DNA from: Sphagnum magellanicum | Taxonomy: Eukaryota > Streptophyta > Sphagnopsida > Sphagnales > Sphagnaceae | Assembly: GCA_021904315.1 (NCBI GenBank) | Contig: CM038919.1 | Span: 5,394,001-5,458,000, forward strand | Reading direction: 5' to 3' | DNA: 64,000 nucleotides | Part shown: piece by piece, positions 39,721 to 50,300 of the stretch | How the letters are laid out: each line of letters opens with the position of its first letter | Numbering within the stretch: position 1 is the stretch's first letter | Program-made: the position numbers and the translations under genes | The notes under the pieces: model-generated | What the model was told of the DNA's origin: nothing | The model's input: only the letters and a program-made list of their open reading frames with translations | Databases searched by the model: none

Positions 39721-40059
39721 CTTACTTTTGAAACTCCCCCCACTCGTAGGGCGTTACTTTACAAAAGAGATTTAGGTACCAAGTGGCAATGGCCATGCGT
39801 TTCCTAGGCTGTAAGTAGCATCTGATGAGAACACCTTGATTATAGACAAGCACCTTACAGATAAATATAGAAAAAGGCAAACTGATGACAAATGTACCCC
39901 TCCTGGCAAGTAATCAAACACATTGGGCAAGTTTTGTTTGGACATACTAGCCTACCTAATCTCATTCACCTTGCCATTTGGGCATGTGCATTCCAAAATG
40001 CATTCCCATTGCTGGTGACCACAATACCTAATCATATGTTCTTTCCGCACACTCAAAAA

Positions 40060-40460
40060 ACCAGTGTTGTGTGGTTCTTTGATTTTCCAAAGAACCGCTG
40101 GTTCTGGGTATTTATTAAAAACAAAAAAACCAAAATCAAAGAGTCATCAGCTCCAGATATCTAAACAATTAGAATCAAAGAACCAGCCGATTCGGAAAAC
40201 AAACAGCAGAATTAAAGAATCGTCAAGTTCTGGGTTACTTCAAAACCCTCGAAAGAACCGTCAATTCTCATGAAAGAACCACCACCTCTTTCCTGGTTAT
40301 ATTCCAGGGCATTTGACTTCTTAAAGTTGTTTTGGGTCGGTTCTGGGGACGGTGGGTTTCACAAAATGGGAACCGATGGTGATATACTGAAAATGTAACT
40401 GGTCTGAAAACTGGCAAAAAAACTAGAGCTGCCTGAAAGAACCGCCCAACATGGTAGTTT
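40060..40460 (+). mobile_element. AAAGAACC-rich element, related to 30060-30300 inverted
   Basis: Contains many AAAGAACC / GGTTCT words (for example AATCAAAGAACCAGCC and CTCATGAAAGAACCACC). In opposite orientation the region at about 30060-30300 has the same kind of sequence (AGAATCAAAGAA, CATGAAAGAACCAGC). There is no ORF of note. It is probably a fragment of a non-autonomous or LTR element. Confidence 0.35.
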
Positions 40461-40574
40461 AAAAAAAAAAAAAAGCCTCATTTGGTTTAAGCATTTGTGC
40501 ATTCCTATATGATGCATTCATTCCTATCGAGAGTGGTACTTACAATAATATACTTGTCACTTGTATTCTAGTAT

Positions 40575-40760
40575 TACCGTAGTAATACCGTGGCCATTTC
40601 AACACATGTCCGTCGAATAATTAATTAATTAATTTTGAAAGATTCATTTCAACAAATGGAATTCTTTATTTTTTTGATTTGGAAGAAATAATTTTTGAAA
40701 ATTTCAACATTTCTGAAAACAATATAATTAATGTCAAATTGGCCAAGGTACTAGGGTATT
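40575..40760 (+). repeat. Direct repeat, right copy
   Basis: Second copy of the roughly 200-bp sequence at 38583-38785, about 2.0 kb downstream and in the same orientation. Shared blocks include ATACCGTGGCCATTTCAACA, GATTTGGAAGAAATAATTTT and GGCCAAGGTA. It ends just upstream of the presumed promoter of the DUF569 gene. Confidence 0.7.
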
Positions 40761-40796
40761 GGACTTGTTGTGAAGGGGGCCAAAAAAAAATGGGGG

Positions 40797-40890
40797 AAGA
40801 GGAGGAGGAGGAGGAGGAGGAGAATGGGGTTGGGGGATGAGAGAGTTTAAAGGAGGGGAATGTGGTACCTACACACATATATATATACCT
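40797..40890 (+). promoter_or_regulatory. Candidate promoter: (GGA)n tract and TATA-like run
   Basis: A purine tract (GGA)7 lies at about 40801-40821, and a TATATATATA run at about 40878-40887. They lie upstream of a stop-poor, CT- and GT-rich stretch that looks like the 5' leader of the DUF569 gene. The transcription start is inferred to lie shortly after 40905. This is positional reasoning only. Confidence 0.35.
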
Positions 40891-40909
40891 ACCTATTTAT
40901 TTGTTCCCA

Positions 40910-42029
40910 AATCTCATTAGAAAAGCGAGAAAATGGTGTAGTCTATGAGGGAAATAAGTCAAAAGACACCTAAACTGGTGCACCACAAAATTCTTTCCTA
41001 GTAGCCTTTGTAACTCACAAGCCACTAAAGACTTGTATTTTATTTTGTTTTTGTGTGTTTTGTGTTGCTGAAGAGAAAGCTGAGCTGCTGCAAGATTTGG
41101 GTGCAATTTTTTTGCTTTTGTTTTTGGAGGTAGGATTGGCAGTGGGACTTGCTTTTGTTTTTTGGTTTTTTTTGGTTGTTATTTGTTGAGTTATTAGCTT
41201 TCGACTTCTTCCCTACCACACCCCCTATCTCTTCTTTTTTTTTCTCGTGTCTTCCCCCCTCTCTCTCTGGAGTGAGCTCTGTTCTTTTGTGTGTGTGTGT
41301 GTGGGTGTGTACAGAGAGGTTGTGGTTGTCGCTGCAACTGTTTTGTTTTTGGAACGGATTTGGGTGCTTGCAAGCAAAGTTTATACATCAATTTCTTTGG
41401 GTCTCAGAGCTACAAAACTATTCACATACAACGAAGGACTGGCGGTTTCGGCCAAGAGCATATCATCTCCTTCTTTTTTCTGGTGCTTTTGCTGCACGGG
41501 GTTTTGCGAAGGAAGTGAATTGTTTACTGAAACAGACCTTTTCCACATCGGTTTTGAGTCGGGTGTGGACACGCGCGCGCGCGCGCGCGCGAGGAAAGAA
41601 GGACGATTGCTCGATTGTCTCGGTTGAGAACGCGTTGAAATCAAATAAACAGGTATGTTCAAATTCCCTGCTCTTGCGTGTGTCTGGAATGATGGGAGAG
41701 TGGGAAACAGAGGGGAACAGAGTTGGGAGAGAGGCAGAGAGTTGAGAAAAAAAGACTAGTGGAGCTTGTGTCCAGAACTGAGAAGCTTAATGAATGCAAA
41801 CTCTAAAGAAGCATTCTTTAGGGTTTGGGCCATGTTACTAGCAGCTGTCTAAGAACAATAGCCAGGAAATGTTGAGCAGATGTTGTCACAAATTCAGGAC
41901 AGAGAAGAAGACGAGAAGAAGAAGGCGACAGGACAGGGAGAATGGCTTGCAGTTTTTGTGTTGAACTTATTCGGCTCTTTGTATGTCTGGGGGTTTGTGG
42001 CAGGCATTGGGAGAGCAGGAAAAAGGTTC
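40910..42029 (+). other. Probable 5' leader with intron, DUF569 gene
   Basis: Between the TATA-like run and the ATG at 42030 lies a leader-like sequence containing CT-rich stretches (41205-41275), a (GT)n run near 41289-41310 and a perfect (CG)10 run at 41572-41591. A good 5' splice site AACAG|GTATGTTC occurs at 41653. Plausible acceptors are TGTGGCAG at 42003 and GAGAGCAG at 42018, just before the start codon. This suggests a leader intron of about 350-365 bp. The long frames at 41149-41745 have no known family. Confidence 0.4.
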
Positions 42030-44996
42030 ATGGATTTTTTTGAGAATGCAAAAACTGTGCGTCTCAAAAGCCATCATGGCAAGTATCTTTTGGCGGATGA
42101 TGATCATAATGCTGTGTCTCAAGATAGAGACATATCTAGCAAGGGTGTCTTGTGGACAGTTGAGATTGTTCCCGGGAGTGGAACAATCCGCTTGAAAAGT
42201 TATTACGGTAAATATTTGACAGCATCAGACCATGCATTTTTGCTTGGCATGACAGGGAAGAAAGTGCTGCAGAGCTTTGCATCCAAGGCAGATTCAGCAC
42301 TGGAATGGGAACCAATTGCTGAGGGTAATTTTGTTAAACTGAAAGCTAGGAATGGCAATTATCTTCGCGCAAATGGAGGTGTTCCACCATGGAGGAATTC
42401 AGTAACACATGATGTTCCAGTCACATCAGCCACCCAAGAATGGATCTTCTGGAAAGTTGACATTATGGAGAATAAGGATCCAGATCCTGAGCTTGCACCT
42501 GCACCAGTAAGCAAACTTCTTCTCTCCCTCTGCTTATGTTGAATTTTTCTTTGTCAGTATGCATCCATTTTTGTGTAGTGCTGTGGACAATTTCTATCCA
42601 TCATGAATTTGCAGACAGAGAAGAAAGGAAGAGGCACAGAAGCAAATTATGTATCCAAGACAGTTTCTGATGTTAGTATGAATCGCCCAAATGCACACTC
42701 TGTGTGTGGGAGATCATCCTTGGAACTCACCTTTCATTTTTATCAGGGTATGGGCCTAAATTTAGGTCTAGTACTTGGGTTCAACAGAAATTTTTACCTG
42801 CATCAGATTTGTTAGCTTGTCAACCTTCTCATCCATCAGGCATGATCAATCTTATCCCCATGGGCAAAACAAGTTCCTTGCTCAGGTGTGCCCCTTTGAG
42901 TAGACCACAGGACCAGGTTGATCCTTGCATGGAGGGTAACAACTAACAACTCATCAGGATATCTGGGATACCTGAAATGTGAGCAGCTTAAGCAGCTCTC
43001 CACCAAGTTGCTGACTGCCACTGTAGATTTCTAACCATAGTTTCACCAGTTGAGACAGTCTTTCTTCTCTTTTGTGTGGATTGGAAGTTCCATCAAAAAA
43101 TGCCATGAAGCCAAGGTTTACAAATTTGGCCAATTCTTCCTCTCTCATAGACACTTCTGAGTGGTTAAGTTTGTTCTATAAGCTATGTCCTACCGGAGGT
43201 CAATGATTTGCGGGTTGCAAGGAGCTGATGTCCCTTCTCAGAACTATTGGATTCTTAAAAACTCCTCAGGAGTAGCTAAAGTCATCGAGTTCTTGACTCT
43301 AGAACTTGATTGAATGCTGAGAGATATTCTCCCCTTGGAGAGCTGAATTGAAACCTCTAGTGACTAAAGTTTTTGATAGAACATTTCAGTCCTGTCTTGT
43401 GGTTCAGATATCAGCCCACTAACTTCAGATATGTTTGGTTGAAGGATAAGGATGAGTTAAGGCCTATGAGGTCTCTCCATAACTTCAAAGGCAAAACCTT
43501 TGGATTTTATCTTCTTGGCTGGAATTTCTGATAGATAACCTGTTCCTTATGTTGGTCTGTCAGTCAATTCTACTCTAATGGGTGGGTCCTAAGTATGCAG
43601 TGTTTTTGGCTATCTTCATATGAGTTTGAAATTTTGGATTCTTTTAGTAAGTCCAACTCTTGTTTGCTTTTCTTTCAAAGTTATTAAAGTAAAAAAGTTT
43701 GTGGATGATCTTTGAGTTCTTGGTATCCATGATTTCTCTGACTTCACAAGTATCCAGACAAAGACTCTAATGGCAGTGCCACTTGACCTAAGTAAGCTTA
43801 ATTGCATTTCTCATGACCACTCTTGCAATTTCTTTCATTTAGCAATACCCCAAGGTTCAAAAGGATTAATTGATATGTTTGACTAGTGTTCTCTGCCAAA
43901 ATATCCAGGTATCAATATGAATGTGTATCATGTGACTTACAATATTCAGATTCTGCCACATCTCAAGTAGTTGATAGTCAGTTCTGCAGCCTTAAGGCTT
44001 TGTAGCTCAAATGAGTTCTTCATAGCTCAAATGTTCACTTTGAAGAGAAAAGGTTCTCCATCTTGATTCTCTCTTTGTTCTTTCTCTTCTCTTGTCTGGT
44101 TTCTTCTTTTTCTCTCTTTGTGATCCTCTTTCTTCTTGGTTTCCTTGGTCTTCTCCTTCTCTTGTTGCTTTTGTTGAGTTAGCTAGGATCATGGCTGAGT
44201 CTTGCTGTTATTACCAGTCTTGTGACATAAACTTCACCTCCACCCAATGCCAGTCTTGTGAGAGAAAGTCAGTACTTCAGTCAATGCATGACATTGAAGT
44301 CTACCAACTTCCAGGAGTTGATGAAGTCTGTGGAGATGTTATTGTAGCAGGACAATGCCATACATGTTACTGTTGTAGGCCTCAACATGCCTTTGACTAC
44401 TTACCCTATCCCTATGATTGCAGGCCCCTGTTGAAGAAGAGCAAATGCCTGCATCAAGCGTATTTGCTCCAAGGTCATCCAAATCCTTTGCAGAGGAAGA
44501 GAGAACTTTGTCACAACATTCTGCAAGAAAGCCCAATAGGCATTCAGAGGACAACCAGCAATTGCCAAGACCACTTTCAAGAAAATCCTTGTCTGAGGAT
44601 GAGGATCAGGCATCAGGATCATCACATCGGACTTCACATAGCTCTGAAAATCATGAGGAAACCCCAGTACTTCCAGTGAGATCAGCAAGGTCTGATGCTC
44701 GCAGAATCTTTTACACAGTGATGAATGATCAAGGGGAAGCGGTGGCTACGGATGATGAGGATTGGGGGAGTTTTATTTTCAAAGGCCACAGCCTCAAGCA
44801 TTTGACTGAGCAATTACATGTGGAGACAGGCATTGATGATGAAATTATTTTGTGTGCACGTCATCCCTTGAGTGCAAAGCTTTACCCAATGCGTTTGGAG
44901 CTTCCCCCAAATAATGCACCAATGCATGTTGTAGTTGTGAGGGCTGCTTCTGCTGGTGCATATCTTCCTCTTGGTTTTTCTACATTTACCACATGA
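42030..44996 (+). CDS. DUF569 family protein (two exons)
   Basis: Exon 1 is 42030-42506 (159 codons) and exon 2 is 44424-44996 (190 codons plus TGA), giving about 349 residues. The junction is phase 0, with donor CCA|GTAAGC and acceptor GATTGCAG|GCC. Exon 1 encodes the fascin-like beta-trefoil DUF569 domain: MDFFENAKTVRLKSHHGKYL, then TIRLKSYYGKYLTASDHAFL, GMTGKKVLQ and RANGGVPPWRNSVTHD. Exon 2 starts with a Ser/Glu-rich linker and ends with the second conserved block: RRIFYTVMNDQGE, FKGHSLKHLTEQL, LYPMRLELPPNNAPMHVVVV. The start was chosen because the family begins with M-E/D-F-F. An in-frame upstream ATG at 41880 exists only if the leader is unspliced. An optional exon (42615 onward, TEKKGRGTEANY) could sit in the intron. 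Biochemical function is unknown; an actin-crosslinking relationship is only structural inference. Confidence 0.88.
42507..44423 (+). other. Intron of the DUF569 gene
   Basis: About 1.9 kb, GTAAGC...GCAG. It holds one optional in-phase segment (42615-about 42650) with an upstream CAG and a weak GTATCC donor. Near its 3' end is a CT-rich stretch (44040-44180) followed by ATG at 44191, opening a Cys-rich frame (11 Cys in the first 77 codons) that runs through the splice acceptor and overlaps exon 2 in another frame to 44679. The segment at about 44255-44385 resembles 45165-45290 beyond the stop codon, so exon 2 is flanked by related sequences. Confidence 0.6.
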
Positions 44997-46510
44997 TAGG
45001 CTTATGGATTTGGATCATAATTCTTTTGCAAGGGCAGTGCACTGATTGTGTGTTTCATCTGGTTCTCTGACATTTTGTTGTTTCTATTTCTTTCTTCCTA
45101 ATGTGTATATCCCTTGGTTTTCTGTTTTTTCCCTCTGTTTTTCTCTGTATTTTTCCATTGGACAGTGTTAGATGCTACCCAGTATCATGTTACACTGGTC
45201 TATACCCACTGTAGGGAGCTGATGAAGTCAGTGGGTAAGTTGTGATATATAAGTCGCTATCACAAATGTTACTGTTTTTGGTCCCTGAACAAGTGAGAGA
45301 CTCTCACTTTTGTTCATACTGCTAGTTTTTATTGTGCTTCATTTTATTTCCACCCTTCTGTGTTTTTCTTCTTCCCTATTCTTCAGTCCTTATCTTGAAG
45401 TTTTTCTTTTACTTCAAGGAAAACTTGTAACTTTGTTCTGGCTGTCGTGAGTATTGAGACTTCTTGATTCTCATGAGAGTTATGTCACACCTAACAGCAC
45501 AGGTGTTGTAATGCAAAGAAGCTGCATTCTTGAGAGTGCATAAAAGCAAGAAAAGCGGCAGTAGTAGAACTAAAAGCAAACTCTTGTTGATCCCAGAACT
45601 GAGTGAGTGAGAAAATGTTTCATTTTCTGTATGGTGTCTGCAGAAGCCTAATCAAGAGTTGGATGTTCCTGTGTGAATTTGATGCATCACTACTGTCACT
45701 TTCTCTGTCCAGTATCTGATATGTTTCTTGTCCTGTGCAACAGCTGGAAGAAAATTTTCAAGGCCAAAAAGTTCTCGAGCATTACATCAAGATGATGATG
45801 AGGATCTGGTTTGACTGAAGCAGTAGGTGGTTGTGGTGTGAGGATTGTCAAACGCCACCAGCAACTTGCATATTCTTCTCATTATTGACCTCTGCTGTAA
45901 TATGTCTAGCTAACATTGCAGTTCTCTAGAAATTCCGATGAGTCTCCAGGTCTATGATAGTGCATCCCAGTAATAACTAATAATGTTAAACTTTTATGAG
46001 AAACAAAGTCTCCAGATGTGATGAGTTAACTACTACCATGGAGGAGTAGCTGCACAATTGGGAGTCTTGTGTGGTAGATGCTTTATAGATGACACTATTA
46101 TGTTCTCTCCAAACCACTATTTTATGAGTCGGATAGTTGTCTGTTGTAAACATTCTGCACACTTGCAATTGGGAAAGTTTTCTCATAGAAAACAATTTGT
46201 TGTTATCAGTCACAAGGTTGTTCTGCCTTCCTTGCACAACCCTAAACCCCAAACCCTTGCACAAGAGATGATGATTGCAAAGAAGCTAAGCTCTGTCTGG
46301 ATTAATCTTGCAAGCAGCACCTACAAGACTCAAAAGAAGTAGTGTCTTGTTGCAGAGGAAGTAAGATCCTTGAAAAACCACCCAAGTCCTTGAGGACCCA
46401 AACATCTACACCAGGTTTCAAACCCCATGAAAAGAAGGGCTAATATTTGAAGAAGAAGAAGGCAAATCTGGATCTACTTCTTCGACACGAGTGCATACAG
46501 ATCACGATGA
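44997..46510. other. Downstream region of the DUF569 gene and spacer
   Basis: Contains the presumed 3' UTR and intergenic DNA. A diverged copy of the segment before exon 2 lies at about 45165-45290 (GGAGCTGATGAAGTCAGTGG and AAATGTTACTGTTTTTGG). Frames at 45986-46342 on both strands are short and unrelated to known families. Confidence 0.4.
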
Positions 46511-46616
46511 ATCCTCGTGGGTTGTGACGAGGATCTCTGGACAAGATCCATCTTTAGGTGAGCCAAATGGCTGCAATCCCGGCATTTGGCTTTAGATGAG
46601 CAACGCGTGTCCACGT
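46511..46616 (+). promoter_or_regulatory. Candidate ABA-type element with two small hairpins
   Basis: Two perfect inverted repeats come first: ATCCTCGT (46511-46518) with ACGAGGAT (46527-46534), and AGCCAAATG (46561-46569) with CATTTGGCT (46583-46591). They are followed by ACGCGTGTCC at 46603-46612, which matches ten bases of the CE3 coupling element (ACGCGTGTCCTC), directly joined to an ACGT core (CCACGT, the reverse of ACGTGG) at 46611-46616. The cluster is about 330 bp upstream of the ATG at 46947. Confidence 0.4.
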
Positions 46617-46946
46617 CTCTTGTTGTGTATATTATCTGCAGCTTGGCTATTTCTGCTTGCATCAATGGCTTGAACCTTGAAGCTTCTTAATCTTCTGAAT
46701 CTGTCCTTCTTCCTCTCTCTTCCCTAAATCCAGTTGGTGAGCAGCAGTTTTGTTTTTGTACATCTGCAGCGAATGAGTGTGTAGTTTGTTTATTTGTTTA
46801 TTTCCTCTTCAGGATCTTTGTGTTCTTAGTGTTGGCATCCCAAGACTTTGCAGGGAGTTAGTGTTTGGTGATTTGAAATTGTTCTGGGATTCTCTCTGTG
46901 ACCCAGGTTTTGCTTTTCTTTTCCCCTCGCCCTTGCTTCAGTGAAG

Positions 46947-47282
46947 ATGGCGGACAACAGCAGTGCGGAAAGCCATACAGTGGACACAGTGGATCACAGA
47001 AAGAGTGCGGAGACCGAGAAACAGCCAGCAACGGTCCATAATGTAGCCACCCACATAGTACACCAAAACGCAGACGAGAAACCACCAGGTCTCCTGCAAT
47101 CTACAACTGCTGCAATTGCTCAAGGAGTGCAATCTTTGAAGCAGACTGTGATGGGAAGCGAATCGTCTACTCCGACTGGTGGTGGTGGTGGTGACGACCA
47201 ATTCAAAAGCACGGAGACCAAGATTTCCCCTGACGCTGGGAAAGCCATCCAGTCCGAACCTGCACCAGTCTTACGAGATTAG
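46947..47282 (+). CDS. Small hydrophilic LEA-like protein
   Basis: An uninterrupted frame of 111 codons runs from ATG at 46947 (context GAAGATGGCG) to TAG at 47280-47282. The protein is hydrophilic, starts MADNSSAESHTVDTVDHRK, and is rich in Ser, Thr, Gln, Glu, Lys and Gly. It contains one amphipathic-looking stretch (LLQSTTAAIAQGVQSLKQTV, residues about 52-71) and a short Gly run. It has no Cys, no signal peptide and no membrane segment. These features fit a late-embryogenesis-abundant-like or intrinsically disordered stress protein, but no named family was recognised. The candidate ABA-type element upstream agrees with that idea. The long opposite-strand frames are judged to be shadows. Confidence 0.55.
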   Translation: MADNSSAESHTVDTVDHRKSAETEKQPATVHNVATHIVHQNADEKPPGLLQSTTAAIAQGVQSLKQTVMGSESSTPTGGGGGDDQFKSTETKISPDAGKAIQSEPAPVLRD

Positions 47283-47485
47283 GGTTCACCCAAAAAAAAT
47301 GCTTCTGTGAGCAACAACACAAATCTATTCTCAGATGGGTAGCAGAATGAGATCGGCACTGAAAATCTCCACAGTTAGGAATCGAGAGTGTGAGACAGAG
47401 ACTACTAGTTTGTGAGGTATAAAGTTGGAGGTTTTTGCAGATGAGAGAGCTTGAAACTAACCGTAGCCAAGCTCTTCATCTCCTC

Positions 47486-47486
<1 letters not shown>

Positions 47487-47518
<32 letters not shown>
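47487..47518 (+). repeat. (CTGT)8 microsatellite
   Basis: Eight perfect CTGT units, followed by GTGTC, lie about 200 bp downstream of the small LEA-like ORF and probably in its 3' UTR. Confidence 0.95.
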
Positions 47519-50300
47519 GTCTTTGGCCATTGAATTCACAAAGTGAATTCTGCAATTTTACAGCTTCTCATGTCTATGTGGAAGTTTGCAACTTTTTTCA
47601 TGAAATCTCTGACATTTTCTCTCTCATATTTTCTCATGAACTCAACATGAAACATTTTTTCTGAAAATTGTGAACAAATTTCAAGTCGGTTTCTGCAATT
47701 TCACCGCGCTTCTCATTTTCATTGAGTCGTCTACATTGCACCACTGCTGCTAGCTTCGTCGACTGTAAATTTTCTCTTGTGCTTTTTTTATAAAAGTTTT
47801 TCTTTACTGACGTTTTGTAGGAAATTCACAATCTTTCACAAGAAGTGGGGTTCAGGATTTTCTAGCAGTTCAACAACAATTTCTAGTTTCTCCTAGAATA
47901 GAAAAGAGGAGGGATCGCACACCTACTTGAGACGGATCTTAAGCCTATTAGAGGTGGAAAGAACATACGCCTACTTATGGGTTTAAGATCTTTCCCATTC
48001 TTAAGGAGTGGGAGTAAGAACCCTTTGCCTCCTAAGCCTTCCAATCTCTGTAAGAACCCTTACCCTGACCTGCCTCATGATCTCCATACCCCTTCTATTA
48101 CTAGCTGAGAATGATAGGATTGGGTAGTGTCATGTTCATTTTTGATTTAAACTTCACCTGAAGTTCTATTGGGATGTTAGAACTAGGGGTGCAAGGAGAG
48201 AGGGACATCCAAGAGCACTAGGGATTAGCTGGGAACTCTTGGGAATAGCTAGGGATGTAAAAGTTCCATTGTTTGGTGCCATGGTGTGCGGATGATGAAG
48301 TGGCAATGGTGCTTGCAATTTTGTCATTTCCATTGGTTGGGATGTTGGCTTGCATTGGTGTCATCTACTCTCAGAGGACACACTTTGCACTAACCACCAA
48401 TCTGCAGTTCTCTGGTGTGCCTAAAAATTGTGCAAGCCCTTTAAGAATTATGCACTCTTGCTTCTATGAGGGCAAAGCTAAAACAAAATGATACTTACCC
48501 ATCACACGCTTGTTTGAGAATTTTGCTGTCTTCTACACTCTCCATGTCCAGGTTATATAGTCTGTTATTTCTCCTTGCAAGCTGTGAGCATCTGATTGTT
48601 CATCCACCTTTTACTAAATCTCCATCTTCATGCTCTATTGTATGTGAATTTGGTAGGCAAATTTGGCTGCATGTATTTGTGTGCACCCACCATGTCCAAA
48701 CTCCAAACAAAAGTTACTAGCTTCACCAAAATCGTAAAGCATCATTAGAAATTTCTTAGTGTAGTTGGAGGCTAAGTTAACAAGGTAAGACTCGTTGGAG
48801 TCCAGGGAGGAACCTTCCACTTCAAATTGTTCCTTAGTACAAAACCTAAGGTTCCTTGTTGTTTCTTGCTGTTTTGCATTTCTAGCAGTGCTTTACACTC
48901 GGTAAGGCACTTGGACGAGGGCGTAACCAAAATACAAGTACCACCCTCAGCTGCCGCCTCAGGCAATACCCTTATTCTAGTATATCACCCTCAGCCCTTA
49001 CCTACCACGAAAAGCACCATCCAATTTGTTTTCCTTTGTATTTTGGGTACGTTCATTGACCCTAAGAGCATCTTCAACATTGCTCAGTATGTGACTCCAG
49101 CGAGTAAAATTCATTGCAAAAAAGTCAAATGTGCTGGTTTAGCTCAGGAAATTGGGTTTCTGCACCAAATTCGTGCAGCTTGCAGTGGCTGGTAAAATGG
49201 CACAATACAGTTGTGCACCTCCACAAAAGAGTGTAATAAATTGGACCTAACTACAGCTCAGTATTTCTCATTGGTCGATCATAATGATTGGTCCGTGGTT
49301 TGCTATTAGTAGTCCCCACATATTTGCAGTTCTAGTTACAGTTTTACTAGTGGGGTTGCCAAAAAAAAAAACAGCTACACTTAGACATTTAATTTTATTA
49401 TCCAGAGTGACATATTGAGCACGGGTGAAGACGCTCTAAGATTGCCAGTTTAGGTGCCAGCCTCTCAGGGTAACTTTCGACTGGTGGAAGTTACCCATCA
49501 GCTTGTCCATCTTTTTAGATTAATTTTTTAATTGGAAAAAAATGGGGAAGGTTCCAGATATAAGGCCTTCTGGATTTTCGGCCCCTCGCCTTGGCCTACT
49601 GGCCTCAGGACAGGACCTCAAATCCGAAACCTTCTCCTATACATCATAAACTACTCCCTGAATTGACACTTCTAATTTCAATTGCCTCCCATGCATCATA
49701 AGACAAGGGGTGTGTCACTATGTGGCCTTGCCATTTACATTAAAAAACATCGTAAGGAAAAGGAAGAATTATGGAAACTCAAATATTTCACCATGCAAAA
49801 ATATAATCTTCAAAAAATCCTTCAAGATATTATAACTCTGTAACTAATCTCAAGTTTCAACACAAGCTAAAACAATGGAGAAGACACAGAATTTTCAAGT
49901 CTCAAGATCTCACTCGAGATCTCAGAAAGGGACTAGCAACGTGGCCTCACCAGCATCCAGAACCTCTGGAAATGGCACAAAGCCTCCTCCTCAAATATCA
50001 TATTAAAAAAAAAATCCTCATATAAGAATAGATTTATTACCTAGGAGCCAAAATCCCTTGAGCTACTATACTCTAAACACAATATCCTTGCCTTTGTAGG
50101 CAAGACCAACAAATCATAAGCAATTCACAACTTGAAAGTAAAGTAACTCAACTCTCAAAATGTGACTCACCCATCACCTCACAGAAACTCCAAAGCACGC
50201 CTGATGCGCACCAGTATTTCCTAACCCTAGCCCTAATCCCCCACGGCCCCAATGTCAGTTGAAATCCTTGCACCCTGCTTCCTACCCTCCCCTTACAGCG
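47519..50300. other. Intergenic DNA between the LEA-like ORF and the OSB-PPR gene
   Basis: No supported gene. At 47890-48110 and 49480-49640 there are sequences with the look of retroelement leaders (short repeats of AAGAACCC, CTTCCC and GGCC words), but no ORF confirms this. The frame at 48827-49195 (122 codons) has no recognised domain. The last few hundred bases presumably contain the promoter of the next gene; no clear TATA box was found. Confidence 0.4.

Noticed and set aside
41149..41745. Frame of 198 codons upstream of the DUF569 gene
   Set aside because: It is kept open by CT-, GT- and CG-rich low-complexity leader sequence, has no domain and contains a good splice donor in its middle.
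41880..42029. Extended N-terminus for the DUF569 protein from the ATG at 41880
   Set aside because: The family starts at the M-D-F-F block. The extra residues are not family-like and are probably intronic, given acceptors at 42003 and 42018.
46938..47201. Minus-strand ORFs overlapping the LEA-like gene
   Set aside because: They are antisense shadows of a compositionally biased coding region.
48827..49195. ORF of 122 codons
   Set aside because: No recognised motif and no splice or promoter context; treated as chance.
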